64,000 nucleotides of DNA. Origin: Paraburkholderia tropica (GTDB lineage Bacteria > Pseudomonadota > Gammaproteobacteria > Burkholderiales > Burkholderiaceae). The translations under genes and the position numbers were made by a program. Every line of letters begins with the position of its first letter. Within the stretch, counting starts at the first letter, position 1. The stretch covers positions 1 through 64,000 of the forward strand of contig NZ_CAJZAR010000071.1 in NCBI RefSeq assembly GCF_914484835.1, read 5' to 3'. Of the stretch, positions 7,396 to 15,380 are shown one piece after another. The notes beneath the pieces are model-generated. The model did no database searches. It was given only the letters and a program-made list of their open reading frames with translations, and had not been told where the DNA came from.

Positions 7396-8196
7396 TCAGG
7401 CCGTCTGCACGTTGCCATCGGCGATTTCCGGGTGATAACCCAGCGACTCGGAAATGGTCAGTGCGGTCTTGCTCAACTGCCCGAGCCACGAGTCCTGCAA
7501 GCGGTCCGCGGGCGCGGAAAGCGACAGGCCTGCCACGAGCTTGCCGGTATCGTCGTAAATGCCTGCGGCAATGCAGCGAACGCCCAACTCAAGTTCTTCG
7601 TTGTCGCGCGCGCACGACTGCTGGCGCACATGGGCGAGTTCGCGTTCCAGGCGGCTGAGGTCCGTGATGCTGTTGCGTGTGTGGCCCGAGAGGCCGGTAC
7701 GCGTTGCGTAGGCGCGCACGCGGGTGGCTTCGTCGGCGGCGAGAAACAGTTTGCCGACCGAGGTGAGGTGCAGCGGGGCGCGGCCGCCAATAGCGCGCAC
7801 GACCTGCATGCCCGAGCGCTCCGAATAGGCGCGCTCGATATAAACGATTTCGTCGCCCTGGCGCACGGAAAGATTAACGGTCTGCCCCGTGAGACGGTGC
7901 AGTTCGCGCATTGGCGAAAGCGCCGCATCACGCACCGAAAGGCGCGCTTTCACGAGGTTGCCGAGTTCGAGCAGACGCATGCCAAGCCGGTACGTGCCGG
8001 GATCGGAACGATCGACCAGGCGGCAGCTGACCATGTCGTTGAGAATGCGGTGCGCGGTCGACGGATGCAGTTCCGTGCGCTGCGCCAATTCTTTCAGGCT
8101 GACGGGGTCGGTATGCGCGGCAAGTGCGTCGAGGAGCCGCATCATGCGCTCGATCACCTGAATCGAGGTCTTCGGATCCGGATTGGTGTCGCTCAT
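7396..8196 (-). CDS. IclR-family transcriptional regulator
   Basis: 266 residues in the standard IclR layout: an N-terminal winged helix (VSLKELAQRTELHPSTAHRILNDMVSCRLVDR) and a C-terminal effector-binding GAF-like domain (GGRAPLHLTSVGKLFLA, GVRCIAAGIYDDTGKLVAGLSLSAP in part). It is divergent from lutA-lutB, which suggests it controls them and perhaps itself, in response to lactate or a related acid (inference; LutR of Bacillus is from the GntR family). The start at 8196 (MSDTNPD) was chosen because the alternative ATG at 8235 overlaps the -10 box of the gene's own promoter. Confidence 0.92.
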   Translation of the reverse strand: MSDTNPDPKTSIQVIERMMRLLDALAAHTDPVSLKELAQRTELHPSTAHRILNDMVSCRLVDRSDPGTYRLGMRLLELGNLVKARLSVRDAALSPMRELHRLTGQTVNLSVRQGDEIVYIERAYSERSGMQVVRAIGGRAPLHLTSVGKLFLAADEATRVRAYATRTGLSGHTRNSITDLSRLERELAHVRQQSCARDNEELELGVRCIAAGIYDDTGKLVAGLSLSAPADRLQDSWLGQLSKTALTISESLGYHPEIADGNVQTA

Positions 8197-8233
8197 GGGT
8201 GCTTTTTCGTTTGACGCGTGAAGCGGAAAATCC

Positions 8234-8261
8234 ATTGTATCTCGTATGGTGAAAAAAGTAA
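8234..8261 (-). promoter_or_regulatory. Promoter of the iclR-type gene
   Basis: On the minus strand TTACTT (8261-8256), a 16-bp spacer and TACAAT (8239-8234). The last two bases of the -10 box begin the in-frame ATG at 8235, which rules that start out. Confidence 0.65.
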
Positions 8262-8364
8262 GCGCGTGGCGGGAGCCGCTGCTGCACCGCCGCAGGGGCG
8301 GATCAAGGAGTCGGCGGCCGTGTTCGGCGCGCGTCGGGGCGAGTAAAACCCGGGCAGGCCCGCG

Positions 8365-8393
8365 TTGGTGGTGAGCGCGAAACATCGGATAAT
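8365..8393 (+). promoter_or_regulatory. Promoter of lutA-lutB
   Basis: TTGGTG (8365-8370), a 17-bp spacer and GATAAT (8388-8393), 27 bases before the lutA ATG. Confidence 0.65.
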
Positions 8394-8420
8394 CGGGGAC
8401 GGTTTTTAGGAGGAGTCCCC

Positions 8421-9152
8421 ATGCGAGTCGGTTTGTTCGTCACCTGCCTCATCGACACGATGCGTCCCGAGATCGGTTTTTCGACGATCAAACTGCTCGA
8501 AGCGGCGGGCTACGAAGTCGTCGTGCCGTCCGCGCAAACCTGTTGCGGGCAGCCGGCCTACAACTCGGGCGAGCGCCCGCTCGCACGCGACCTGGCCGAA
8601 AAGACGCTGCGCGAATTCGAGCAGTTCGACTACGTGGTGGTGCCGTCGGGCTCGTGCGGCGGCATGATCTGCGTGCACTACGGCGACCTGTTCCGCGACG
8701 ATCCCGAACTGATGTCGCGCTACGGCAAGCTGCGCGAGCGGGTCTACGAACTGACGGACTTTCTCGTGAACGTCGCCCAAGTCACGCTGCCCGAAGTGCC
8801 TGAAGGCGAGTTTCGCGGCCCGGTGACGTATCACGATTCGTGCTCGGGGCTGCGCGAACTGGGTGTGAAGGCGCAGCCGCGCGCGCTGCTCGCTCAACGC
8901 GGCGTCGAAGTGCAGGAGATGAAGGACTGCGAGCATTGCTGCGGCTTTGGCGGCACTTTCGCAGTCAAGTACGGCGCGATTTCCACCGCGATCGCCGACG
9001 AAAAATGCATGAACGTACAGGCGAGCGGCACGGGCGCGGTCGTGCTCGGCGACCTCGGCTGCATGTTGAACATCGAAGGGCGCTTGCGCCGAACCGGCGA
9101 TGCGCACACGCGCGTGCTGCATATCGCACAGGTGCTGGCCGGCGACGTCTGA
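8421..9152 (+). CDS. lutA: Fe-S oxidoreductase subunit LutA/YkgE
   Basis: Component of the non-flavin L-lactate oxidising LutABC (YkgEFG) complex. 243 residues with two cysteine-rich CCG modules: TCCGQPAYNSG near residue 39 and CEHCCGFGG near residue 173. These CCG domains bind Fe-S or act in electron transfer in heterodisulfide-reductase-like proteins. A very strong ribosome binding site, AGGAGGAG (8408-8415), precedes the ATG. lutB follows after 69 bp. An expected third subunit, LutC, is not in the neighbourhood. Confidence 0.93.
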   Translation: MRVGLFVTCLIDTMRPEIGFSTIKLLEAAGYEVVVPSAQTCCGQPAYNSGERPLARDLAEKTLREFEQFDYVVVPSGSCGGMICVHYGDLFRDDPELMSRYGKLRERVYELTDFLVNVAQVTLPEVPEGEFRGPVTYHDSCSGLRELGVKAQPRALLAQRGVEVQEMKDCEHCCGFGGTFAVKYGAISTAIADEKCMNVQASGTGAVVLGDLGCMLNIEGRLRRTGDAHTRVLHIAQVLAGDV

Positions 9153-9221
9153 CGCGCCGCTTTGTCCACGCACGCGGCTCAATCCGCACGTTCACGTCAC
9201 CATTCGCCCCGACACCACGCC

Positions 9222-10661
9222 ATGCAAGTCCAATCGATGCAGTTCAAGGCGCGCGCCGGCCAGAAGCTTGCCGACCAGCGCCTGCAGCAGAACCTCAAGA
9301 AGCTCTCGACCAAGTTCGTCACCGCGCGCGCGGAGGCCATCACGGCCATCGACTTCGCGGCCACGCGCGCTGCGCTCAAGGAGCGCCGCAACCGCGCGCT
9401 GGAGAACCTCGACGTCTGGATCGAGCAGTTCGAGGCCGAGGCCACGCGGCGCGGCGTGACGGTGCTGTTCGCAGAGACGGCGCGCGACGCGGCGCAACTG
9501 GTGGCCGACATCGCGCGCAAGCACGAGGTGCGCAAGGTCATCAAGACGAAGTCGATGGTGTCCGAGGAAATGCAGCTGAACACGGTGCTCGCGCAGATGG
9601 GTGTGCAGTCCATCGAGACGGATCTCGGCGAGTACATCCTCCAGATCAACAACAACGAGCCGCCGAGCCACATCATTGCGCCCGTCGTCCACAAGGATAA
9701 GGACGAGATCGCCGACCTGTTCGCGCAGACGCACCATAAGCCGCGTCTCACCGAAATTCCCGACATGACGCGCGAGGCGCGCGAAGTGCTGCGTCCGCAC
9801 TTTCTGTCGGCGGATATGGGCGTGACCGGCGGCAACTTCGTCGTCGCGGAAACGGGTTCGGTCGTGCTGGTCACGAACGAGGGCAACGAGGGCATGTGCA
9901 CGGTGATGCCACGCGTGCACGTGGCGGTCACCGGCATCGAAAAGGTGCTGCCCACGCTCGAGGATCTCGCCACGGCCATGCGCCTGCTGCCGCGTTCGGC
10001 GACCGGGCAGGCCACCTCGAACTATTTTTCGATGCTCACCGGTCCGCGCGGGCCCGGCGACCAGGACGGGCCGGAGCATATGTATGTGGTGCTCGTCGAC
10101 GGCGGCCGCACCGGGCTGATCGGCGGCGAGTTCCAGGACATGCTGCGCTGTATACGATGCGGCGCGTGCATGAACCACTGTCCCGTTTATCAGAAGGTCG
10201 GCGGCCACGCCTACGGCTGGGTCTATCCGGGGCCGATGGGATCGGTGCTCACGCCCAGCTACGTCGGCATCGAGAAGGCGCTCGATCTGCCGCAGGCCGC
10301 CACGCTCTGCGGCGAGTGCAACAGCGTCTGTCCGGTCGGCATCCCGCTGTCGGATCTGCTGCGCAAGCTGCGCGAAAAGCAGACCGAACGCAAGCTGCGG
10401 CCGTGGCGCGAACGCGCGGCGCTCGCCGTGTGGGGCTGGTTCGCGCTGCATCCCACGGCCTACGGGCTGTTGACGAAACTCGGCGTGCGCGTGCTGGAGC
10501 GCATGGGGCGGCAAGGGCAGGCGATCCGCAAATTGCCGTTCGCGCGCGGCTGGACTGAGGGACGCGACCTGCCCACGCCGGTTGGACGCACGTTCCGCGA
10601 GCTTTACGCGGCGCGCCAGACGCATCTGGACGCCAACGCGACACGGCATCGTCAACCGTAA
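9222..10661 (+). CDS. lutB: Lactate utilisation Fe-S protein LutB/YkgF
   Basis: 479 residues. The first 300 form a LUD domain shared with LutC. Two ferredoxin-type clusters follow: CIRCGACMNHCPVY from Cys310 (Cys310, 313, 316, 320) and CGECNSVCPVGIPL around residue 366, each supplying part of two [4Fe-4S] sites. The C-terminal 100 residues match the LutB tail (DUF3390). With LutA it should pass electrons from L-lactate towards the quinone pool. ATG 9222 (MQVQSMQFKARAG) fits the family start better than the frame opening at 9162. Confidence 0.92.
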   Translation: MQVQSMQFKARAGQKLADQRLQQNLKKLSTKFVTARAEAITAIDFAATRAALKERRNRALENLDVWIEQFEAEATRRGVTVLFAETARDAAQLVADIARKHEVRKVIKTKSMVSEEMQLNTVLAQMGVQSIETDLGEYILQINNNEPPSHIIAPVVHKDKDEIADLFAQTHHKPRLTEIPDMTREAREVLRPHFLSADMGVTGGNFVVAETGSVVLVTNEGNEGMCTVMPRVHVAVTGIEKVLPTLEDLATAMRLLPRSATGQATSNYFSMLTGPRGPGDQDGPEHMYVVLVDGGRTGLIGGEFQDMLRCIRCGACMNHCPVYQKVGGHAYGWVYPGPMGSVLTPSYVGIEKALDLPQAATLCGECNSVCPVGIPLSDLLRKLREKQTERKLRPWRERAALAVWGWFALHPTAYGLLTKLGVRVLERMGRQGQAIRKLPFARGWTEGRDLPTPVGRTFRELYAARQTHLDANATRHRQP

Positions 10662-10797
10662 ATCGGCCACTGTTTAATCTGCGGCAACAGTGTGTTCGTC
10701 TTTGCCGGGTTTTTCCTGATTGCGATCGTCTATATCATTTCGACTGGCGATAGTGCGTCTCAAGCACCTCGCCCCACAGTCGAGAGAGAGTCGCATC

Positions 10798-11034
10798 ATG
10801 AAAAAGAAAATAGTGGTGTATTGGCCGCTGGCGCTGATCGTGCCGCTCGCGGCAGTTGCATGGGTTCACGCCTGGAATACCGCCGAGCAGCAACTGCCGC
10901 TCGCCGCCGATCAGGTGAGCGCCGAACTGGCGCGCGCCGTGTCGTATGGCCTTGTCGGGAATACCGGCGACGTGAAGGCGCCCGTCAAGGCGATGCGTGC
11001 CGTGAACCCGCTGCCGCAGGCAAGCACGATCTGA
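10798..11034 (+). CDS. Small single-pass membrane or exported protein
   Basis: 78 residues, no family recognised. The N-terminus MKKKIVVYWPLALIVPLAAVAWVHAW is three lysines plus one hydrophobic helix without a clear signal-peptidase site, so a signal anchor is likely. The remainder is short and Ala-rich (SAELARAVSYGLVG). Its ribosome binding site is weak (AGAGAGAG). It stands 136 bp after lutB and may be carried on the same transcript, but nothing ties it to lactate metabolism. Confidence 0.6.
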   Translation: MKKKIVVYWPLALIVPLAAVAWVHAWNTAEQQLPLAADQVSAELARAVSYGLVGNTGDVKAPVKAMRAVNPLPQASTI

Positions 11035-11082
11035 GCATCCCGGGCGGCGCGGGCATCACGAGCGCGCATTTGCCGCACTTTG

Positions 11083-11088
11083 TATAAT
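11083..11088 (+). promoter_or_regulatory. -10 box of the phosphatase gene
   Basis: A perfect TATAAT followed by TGCGGATT, about 100 bases before the phosphatase start. No convincing -35 box at the right distance. Confidence 0.5.
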
Positions 11089-11188
11089 TGCGGATTCGCC
11101 CGGATGCGGTTCCGGTCCCGGCTTTGCTCTGACGTATCTGACTATCGACTGGACGGCTCTGTACCGCGTCCAGTCCCACCCCGACACG

Positions 11189-11671
11189 ATGAACAAGGTT
11201 TCCGTCTGTTTCGTTTGCCTCGGCAACATCTGCCGCTCGCCCACGGCTGAAGCGGTGATGCTGCGCATGGTCGAGCAGGCGGGCCTGAACGGTCGCGTGG
11301 TGGTCGATTCGGCGGGCACCGGCAACTGGCACATCGGCGAGGCGCCCGACGAGCGCGCCCAGCGCGCGGGCAAGCAGCGCGGCTACGATCTCGCGCCGCT
11401 GCGCGCGCGCCAGATCGCGCAGGAAGATTTCGCGGCGTTCGATCTGATCGTCGCGATGGACGACGCCAATGTGACCGCGCTGCATCAGGTCGCGCCGGCC
11501 AGCGAGCGCGACAAGATCCGCCTGCTGATGGAATTCGCGCCGAACGCGCAGGATCGTGTAGTAACCGACCCTTATTTCGGCGGCGCGGCGGGCTTCGAAG
11601 CGGTGCTCGACCAGTGCGAGGCCGCTTGCGCGGGCCTGCTGGCGGCGCTGCGTCCGCAACTGGTGGATTGA
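11189..11671 (+). CDS. Low-molecular-weight protein-tyrosine phosphatase
   Basis: 160 residues, the usual size. The phosphate-binding loop C-X5-R is Cys10-LGNIC-Arg16 followed by Ser17 (CLGNICRSPTAEA), and the general acid loop DPYFGG lies near residue 130. These enzymes act on tyrosine-phosphorylated proteins; relatives (Wzb, Ptp) often regulate polysaccharide export, but no such genes are nearby. It is transcribed towards iscR and separated from it by a terminator. Confidence 0.92.
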   Translation: MNKVSVCFVCLGNICRSPTAEAVMLRMVEQAGLNGRVVVDSAGTGNWHIGEAPDERAQRAGKQRGYDLAPLRARQIAQEDFAAFDLIVAMDDANVTALHQVAPASERDKIRLLMEFAPNAQDRVVTDPYFGGAAGFEAVLDQCEAACAGLLAALRPQLVD

Positions 11672-11682
11672 AGTGAACGGTG

Positions 11683-11725
11683 CGGCGCACGCGTTGAGCA
11701 GGATGTGCGCCGTTTTACCTTTTCG
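11683..11725 (+). terminator. Terminator after the phosphatase gene
   Basis: CGGCGCAC (11683-11690) pairs with GTGCGCCG (11705-11712) across a 14-base loop, followed by TTTTACCTTTTC. It insulates iscR. Confidence 0.65.
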
Positions 11726-11757
11726 TCATGTGCCTAATAACCCGAATGGCGGCACGG

Positions 11758-11782
11758 ATACTTGACTAAACTAGTCATGTAT
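11758..11782 (+). promoter_or_regulatory. IscR type-1 operator, distal copy
   Basis: The 25 bases from ATACTTGACT to AGTCATGTAT follow the known [2Fe-2S]-IscR consensus (ATASYYGACTRWWWYAGTCRRSTAT) with two mismatches. It covers the -35 box of iscR, so holo-IscR would repress its own operon. Confidence 0.82.
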
Positions 11783-11789
11783 TTATACT
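11762..11789 (+). promoter_or_regulatory. isc operon promoter
   Basis: TTGACT (11762-11767), a 16-bp spacer and TATACT (11784-11789), overlapped on both boxes by IscR-type sites. Confidence 0.8.
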
Positions 11790-11809
11790 TGACGAAAATT
11801 GTCGAGAAT
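11785..11809 (+). promoter_or_regulatory. IscR type-1 operator, proximal copy
   Basis: The 25 bases from ATACTTGACG to GTCGAGAAT fit the same consensus with about three mismatches. It begins 27 bp after the first copy and overlaps the -10 box and start point. Confidence 0.68.
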
Positions 11810-11827
11810 TGCGGTTCCCCTACCATC

Positions 11828-12361
11828 ATGAGACTCACCACGAAAGGCCGTTTCGCCGTCACGGCGATGATCGACCTGGCCCTGCGCCAGGAGCAGGGCC
11901 CGGTGACGCTTGCGGGTATCAGCCAGCGCCAGCACATTTCGCTGTCGTACCTCGAACAGCTGTTCGGCAAGCTCCGCCGTCATGAAATCGTCGAATCGGT
12001 CCGCGGGCCGGGCGGCGGGTACAACCTCGCGCGCCGCGCGGAGGACGTCACGGTCGCGGACATCATCATTGCCGTGGACGAGCCGCTCGATGCCACCCAG
12101 TGCGGCGGCAAGGGCGCCTGCGAGGGCACCAAGCAGCACGACGGCCACTGCATGACGCACGAACTCTGGTCCACGCTGAACCAGAAGATGGTCGAGTACC
12201 TCGACTCCGTGTCGCTCAAGGATCTGGTGGACAAGCAGCGCGCCCGCGAAGGCGCCGCGCCGACCGTCATCCGCGACCGCCGTGCCGAGGCACCCGCGGT
12301 GGAGCCGGTGAGGGCCGTGCCGCTAGGGCCGAACTCGATTTTCAACATGGCGAGTTCGTGA
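11828..12361 (+). CDS. iscR: Fe-S-sensing repressor IscR
   Basis: 177-residue Rrf2-family regulator that binds a [2Fe-2S] cluster and represses the isc operon when clusters are plentiful. The winged helix occupies residues 1-80 (MRLTTKGRFAVTAMIDLAL, VRGPGGGYNLAR). Cluster ligands are Cys92, Cys98, Cys108 and probably His111; the loop between the second and third cysteines is four residues longer than in E. coli IscR (Cys104, His107). The start at 11828 gives the conserved MRLT N-terminus; the open frame to 11762 would begin inside the promoter. It heads the isc gene set. Confidence 0.96.
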   Translation: MRLTTKGRFAVTAMIDLALRQEQGPVTLAGISQRQHISLSYLEQLFGKLRRHEIVESVRGPGGGYNLARRAEDVTVADIIIAVDEPLDATQCGGKGACEGTKQHDGHCMTHELWSTLNQKMVEYLDSVSLKDLVDKQRAREGAAPTVIRDRRAEAPAVEPVRAVPLGPNSIFNMASS

Positions 12362-12428
12362 GCTTGATCCGAGCCGCCAGGACGCACTACACAGTACAGC
12401 GCAGCACAAAGATTCCCCGGAGCGATAG

Positions 12429-13652
12429 ATGAATAACGATATTCCCCACCTGCCCATTTACATGGACTACAGCGCGACGACGCCGGTCGACCCGCGTGTG
12501 GTGGACAAGATGATTCCGTACCTGCGCGAGCAGTTCGGCAATCCGGCTTCGCGCAGCCATGCCTACGGCTGGGACGCGGAGCGTGCGGTCGAGGAAGCGC
12601 GCGAGCAGGTTGCCGCGCTCGTCAACGCCGACCCGCGCGAAATCATCTGGACCTCCGGCGCGACCGAATCGGACAACCTCGCGATCAAGGGTGCCGCGCA
12701 CTTCTACAAGAGCAAGGGCAAGCACATCATCACGGTGAAGACCGAGCACAAGGCCGTGCTCGACACCTGCCGCGAGCTCGAGCGCGAAGGCTATGAAGTC
12801 ACGTATCTGCCGGTGCTGGACAACGGCCTGATCGACCTCGAAGCGTTCAAGGCGGCGATCCGCCCGGACACGATCCTCGTTTCCGTGATGCACGTGAACA
12901 ACGAGATCGGCGTGATCCAGGACATCGAGACCATCGGCGAAATCTGCCGCGAAAAGGGCATCGTGTTCCACGTCGACGCTGCGCAATCGACGGGCAAGAC
13001 GCCCATCGACCTGCAAAAGCTCAAGGTCGACCTGATGTCGTTCTCGGCGCACAAGACCTACGGCCCGAAGGGCATCGGCGCGCTGTACGTGCGTCGCAAG
13101 CCGCGCGTGCGTATCGAAGCGCAGATGCACGGCGGCGGTCACGAGCGCGGCATGCGTTCGGGCACGCTGGCGACGCACCAGATCGTCGGCATGGGCGAAG
13201 CGTTCCGCATCGCGCGTGAAGAGATGGCGACGGAAAACGAGCGCGTGCGCATGCTGCGCGACCGTCTGCTCAAGGGCCTCTCGCAAATCGAAGAAACCTA
13301 CGTGAACGGCGACATGGAACAGCGTGTCCCGCACAACCTGAACATCAGCTTCAACTTCGTCGAAGGCGAGTCGCTGATCATGGCGGTGAAGGACGTGGCG
13401 GTGTCGTCGGGTTCGGCGTGCACGTCGGCTTCGCTGGAGCCGTCGTACGTGCTGCGCGCGCTCGGCCGCAACGACGAACTGGCGCACAGCTCGATCCGCT
13501 TCACGGTGGGCCGTTTCACGACGGAGCAGGACGTCGACTATGTGATCAACCTGCTGAAGACGAAGATCGCCAAGCTGCGCGAACTCTCGCCGCTGTGGGA
13601 AATGCACAAGGATGGCATCGACCTGTCGACCATCCAGTGGGCGGCGCACTAA
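12429..13652 (+). CDS. iscS: Cysteine desulfurase IscS
   Basis: PLP enzyme that takes sulfur from cysteine and hands it to IscU and to tRNA-thiolation systems. 407 residues, group I desulfurase. The PLP lysine lies in [14 protein letters not shown], the mobile catalytic cysteine in [14 protein letters not shown], and the C-terminus carries the IscU-docking region. CGGAG 7 bases before ATG 12429 is a good ribosome binding site. Gene order iscR-iscS-iscU supports the assignment fully. Confidence 0.98.
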   Translation: MNNDIPHLPIYMDYSATTPVDPRVVDKMIPYLREQFGNPASRSHAYGWDAERAVEEAREQVAALVNADPREIIWTSGATESDNLAIKGAAHFYKSKGKHIITVKTEHKAVLDTCRELEREGYEVTYLPVLDNGLIDLEAFKAAIRPDTILVSVMHVNNEIGVIQDIETIGEICREKGIVFHVDAAQSTGKTPIDLQKLKVDLMSFSAHKTYGPKGIGALYVRRKPRVRIEAQMHGGGHERGMRSGTLATHQIVGMGEAFRIAREEMATENERVRMLRDRLLKGLSQIEETYVNGDMEQRVPHNLNISFNFVEGESLIMAVKDVAVSSGSACTSASLEPSYVLRALGRNDELAHSSIRFTVGRFTTEQDVDYVINLLKTKIAKLRELSPLWEMHKDGIDLSTIQWAAH

Positions 13653-13750
13653 GTCAGCGCGCAGAGTTTCACGCGACGCAAAGCGAACATCGACCCGGCC
13701 GCAGCGCACACGAAATTGCCGCGCGGCCAACGAATTGAAGGAGTGTGATC

Positions 13751-14155
13751 ATGGCATATAGCGACAAGGTTCTGGACCACTACGAAAACCCGCGTAACGT
13801 CGGTTCGTTCTCGAAAGACGACGACACCGTCGGCACCGGCATGGTCGGCGCGCCGGCTTGCGGCGACGTGATGAAGCTGCAGATCCGCGTGGGCGCGGAC
13901 GGCGTGATCGAAGACGCGAAGTTCAAGACCTACGGCTGCGGCTCGGCAATCGCCTCGAGCTCGCTCGTCACGGAATGGGTCAAGGGCAAGACGCTCGACG
14001 AAGCGCTCTCGATCAAGAACACGCAGATCGCCGAAGAACTGGCGCTGCCGCCGGTGAAGATCCACTGCTCGATCCTCGCGGAAGACGCGATCAAGGCAGC
14101 GGTCGCCGACTACCGCACGCGTCACACGACCGAAGCGAAGGCCGACGCCGTTTAA
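13751..14155 (+). CDS. iscU: Fe-S scaffold protein IscU
   Basis: 134-residue scaffold on which [2Fe-2S] clusters are built. The three cluster cysteines are Cys37, Cys63 and Cys106, Asp39 is conserved, and LPPVK at 99-103 is the HscA recognition motif. The ATG at 13751 follows AAGGAG; a GTG two codons upstream (13745) lies inside that ribosome binding region and is less likely. Confidence 0.98.
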   Translation: MAYSDKVLDHYENPRNVGSFSKDDDTVGTGMVGAPACGDVMKLQIRVGADGVIEDAKFKTYGCGSAIASSSLVTEWVKGKTLDEALSIKNTQIAEELALPPVKIHCSILAEDAIKAAVADYRTRHTTEAKADAV

Positions 14156-14336
14156 GGCGCACGGCAGTACGCGCGCGACGCCCTGGCAACATGGCGCGCG
14201 GCGCGGGCAGAACGGCGGCGAACCCTCGGGTGCGCCGCCGCGGGATTAACGATTTTGGATGCAGGCAGGTTGCGTCGCATCGTGGTGAAGCAGGCATGAG
14301 TCTGCGGCACGCGGGGCGGGGCGCGGCGAAAACGCT

Positions 14337-14660
14337 ATGGCTATTACGTTGACGGAAAAAGCGGCACAGCACGTGCAGAAGTACCTGACCCGGCGCGGCA
14401 AGGGCGTGGGTCTGCGCCTCGGCGTGCGCACGACGGGGTGCTCGGGACTTGCGTACAAGCTCGAGTATGTCGACGACCTGGCGCCCGAAGACAACGTCTT
14501 CGAGAGCTTCGGCGTGAAGGTGATCGTCGATCCGAAAAGCCTCTCCTATATCGACGGCACGCAGCTCGACTTCGTGCGCGAAGGCCTCAACGAGGGCTTC
14601 AAGTTCAACAACCCGAACGTGAAGGACGAGTGCGGTTGCGGCGAGTCCTTCCGCGTTTAA
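14337..14660 (+). CDS. iscA: A-type Fe-S carrier IscA
   Basis: 107-residue carrier delivering iron or clusters to apoproteins. It has the three invariant cysteines Cys35, Cys99 and Cys101 ([16 protein letters not shown]). A 181-bp gap separates it from iscU, longer than other gaps in the operon, and a hairpin follows it. Confidence 0.97.
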   Translation: MAITLTEKAAQHVQKYLTRRGKGVGLRLGVRTTGCSGLAYKLEYVDDLAPEDNVFESFGVKVIVDPKSLSYIDGTQLDFVREGLNEGFKFNNPNVKDECGCGESFRV

Positions 14661-14677
14661 GCCCGCGCGGTGCGGTG

Positions 14678-14702
14678 AAAAGGCGGCCTGTGCCGCCTTT
14701 TT
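14678..14702 (+). terminator. Hairpin with T-run inside the isc operon
   Basis: AAAAGGCGGC (14678-14687) pairs with GCCGCCTTTT (14692-14701) around CTGT. It has the form of an intrinsic terminator but lies between iscA and hscB, so it probably acts as a partial terminator. Confidence 0.7.
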
Positions 14703-14737
14703 GATTTTGATGGCCCCCCACAAGAACGCTTTATCCG

Positions 14738-15274
14738 ATGACCTCGCTTTCATCGCTTTCCGATAGCCACTTCGTGCTGTTCGGCCTGCCCGAGCAGTTC
14801 GCGATCGACGCCGATTCGCTCGACCACGCTTACCGCACCGTGCAGGCACAGGTGCATCCGGACCGCTTCGCGGCGGCCGGCGACGCGCAAAAACGCGTGG
14901 CGATGCAATGGGCCACGCGCGCGAACGAGGCGTATCAGACGCTGCGCGATCCGCTCAAGCGCGCCAAGTACCTGCTGCATCTGCGCGGCGTCGACGTCGG
15001 CGCCGAGGACAATACGGCCATGGAGCCGGCGTTCCTGATGCAGCAGATGGAGTGGCGCGAAGCGATCGAAGACGCCGTGCACGCGAAGAACGTCGATGCG
15101 CTCGACGCGCTGTCGGGCGAATTGCGCGACGACGAGCGCGCGCGCCTCGCGAAGCTCGCGGCGCTGATCGACAGCGGCTCGAACCAGCCGGCGGCGGAAG
15201 CGGTGCGCCAGCTCATGTTCATCGAGCGCGTGGCGGCCGAGATCGAGACGCAGATCGAGCGGCTGGAAGGCTGA
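14738..15274 (+). CDS. hscB: J-domain co-chaperone HscB
   Basis: 178-residue co-chaperone that delivers IscU to HscA and stimulates its ATPase. The N-terminal J-domain (residues 1-80) contains the HPD motif in [11 protein letters not shown]; the C-terminal helical domain binds IscU. It follows the iscA hairpin and precedes hscA by 106 bp. Confidence 0.96.
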   Translation: MTSLSSLSDSHFVLFGLPEQFAIDADSLDHAYRTVQAQVHPDRFAAAGDAQKRVAMQWATRANEAYQTLRDPLKRAKYLLHLRGVDVGAEDNTAMEPAFLMQQMEWREAIEDAVHAKNVDALDALSGELRDDERARLAKLAALIDSGSNQPAAEAVRQLMFIERVAAEIETQIERLEG

Positions 15275-15380
15275 GGCGGCGCGGCTCGCACGAGCACGCT
15301 TGAGCGTGCGCCCGGCCGTGCGAAAAGAGCGTAGAACATAGGACAGGGCTGCCCGTGGCGGCCCGCAACAGATCACACAG

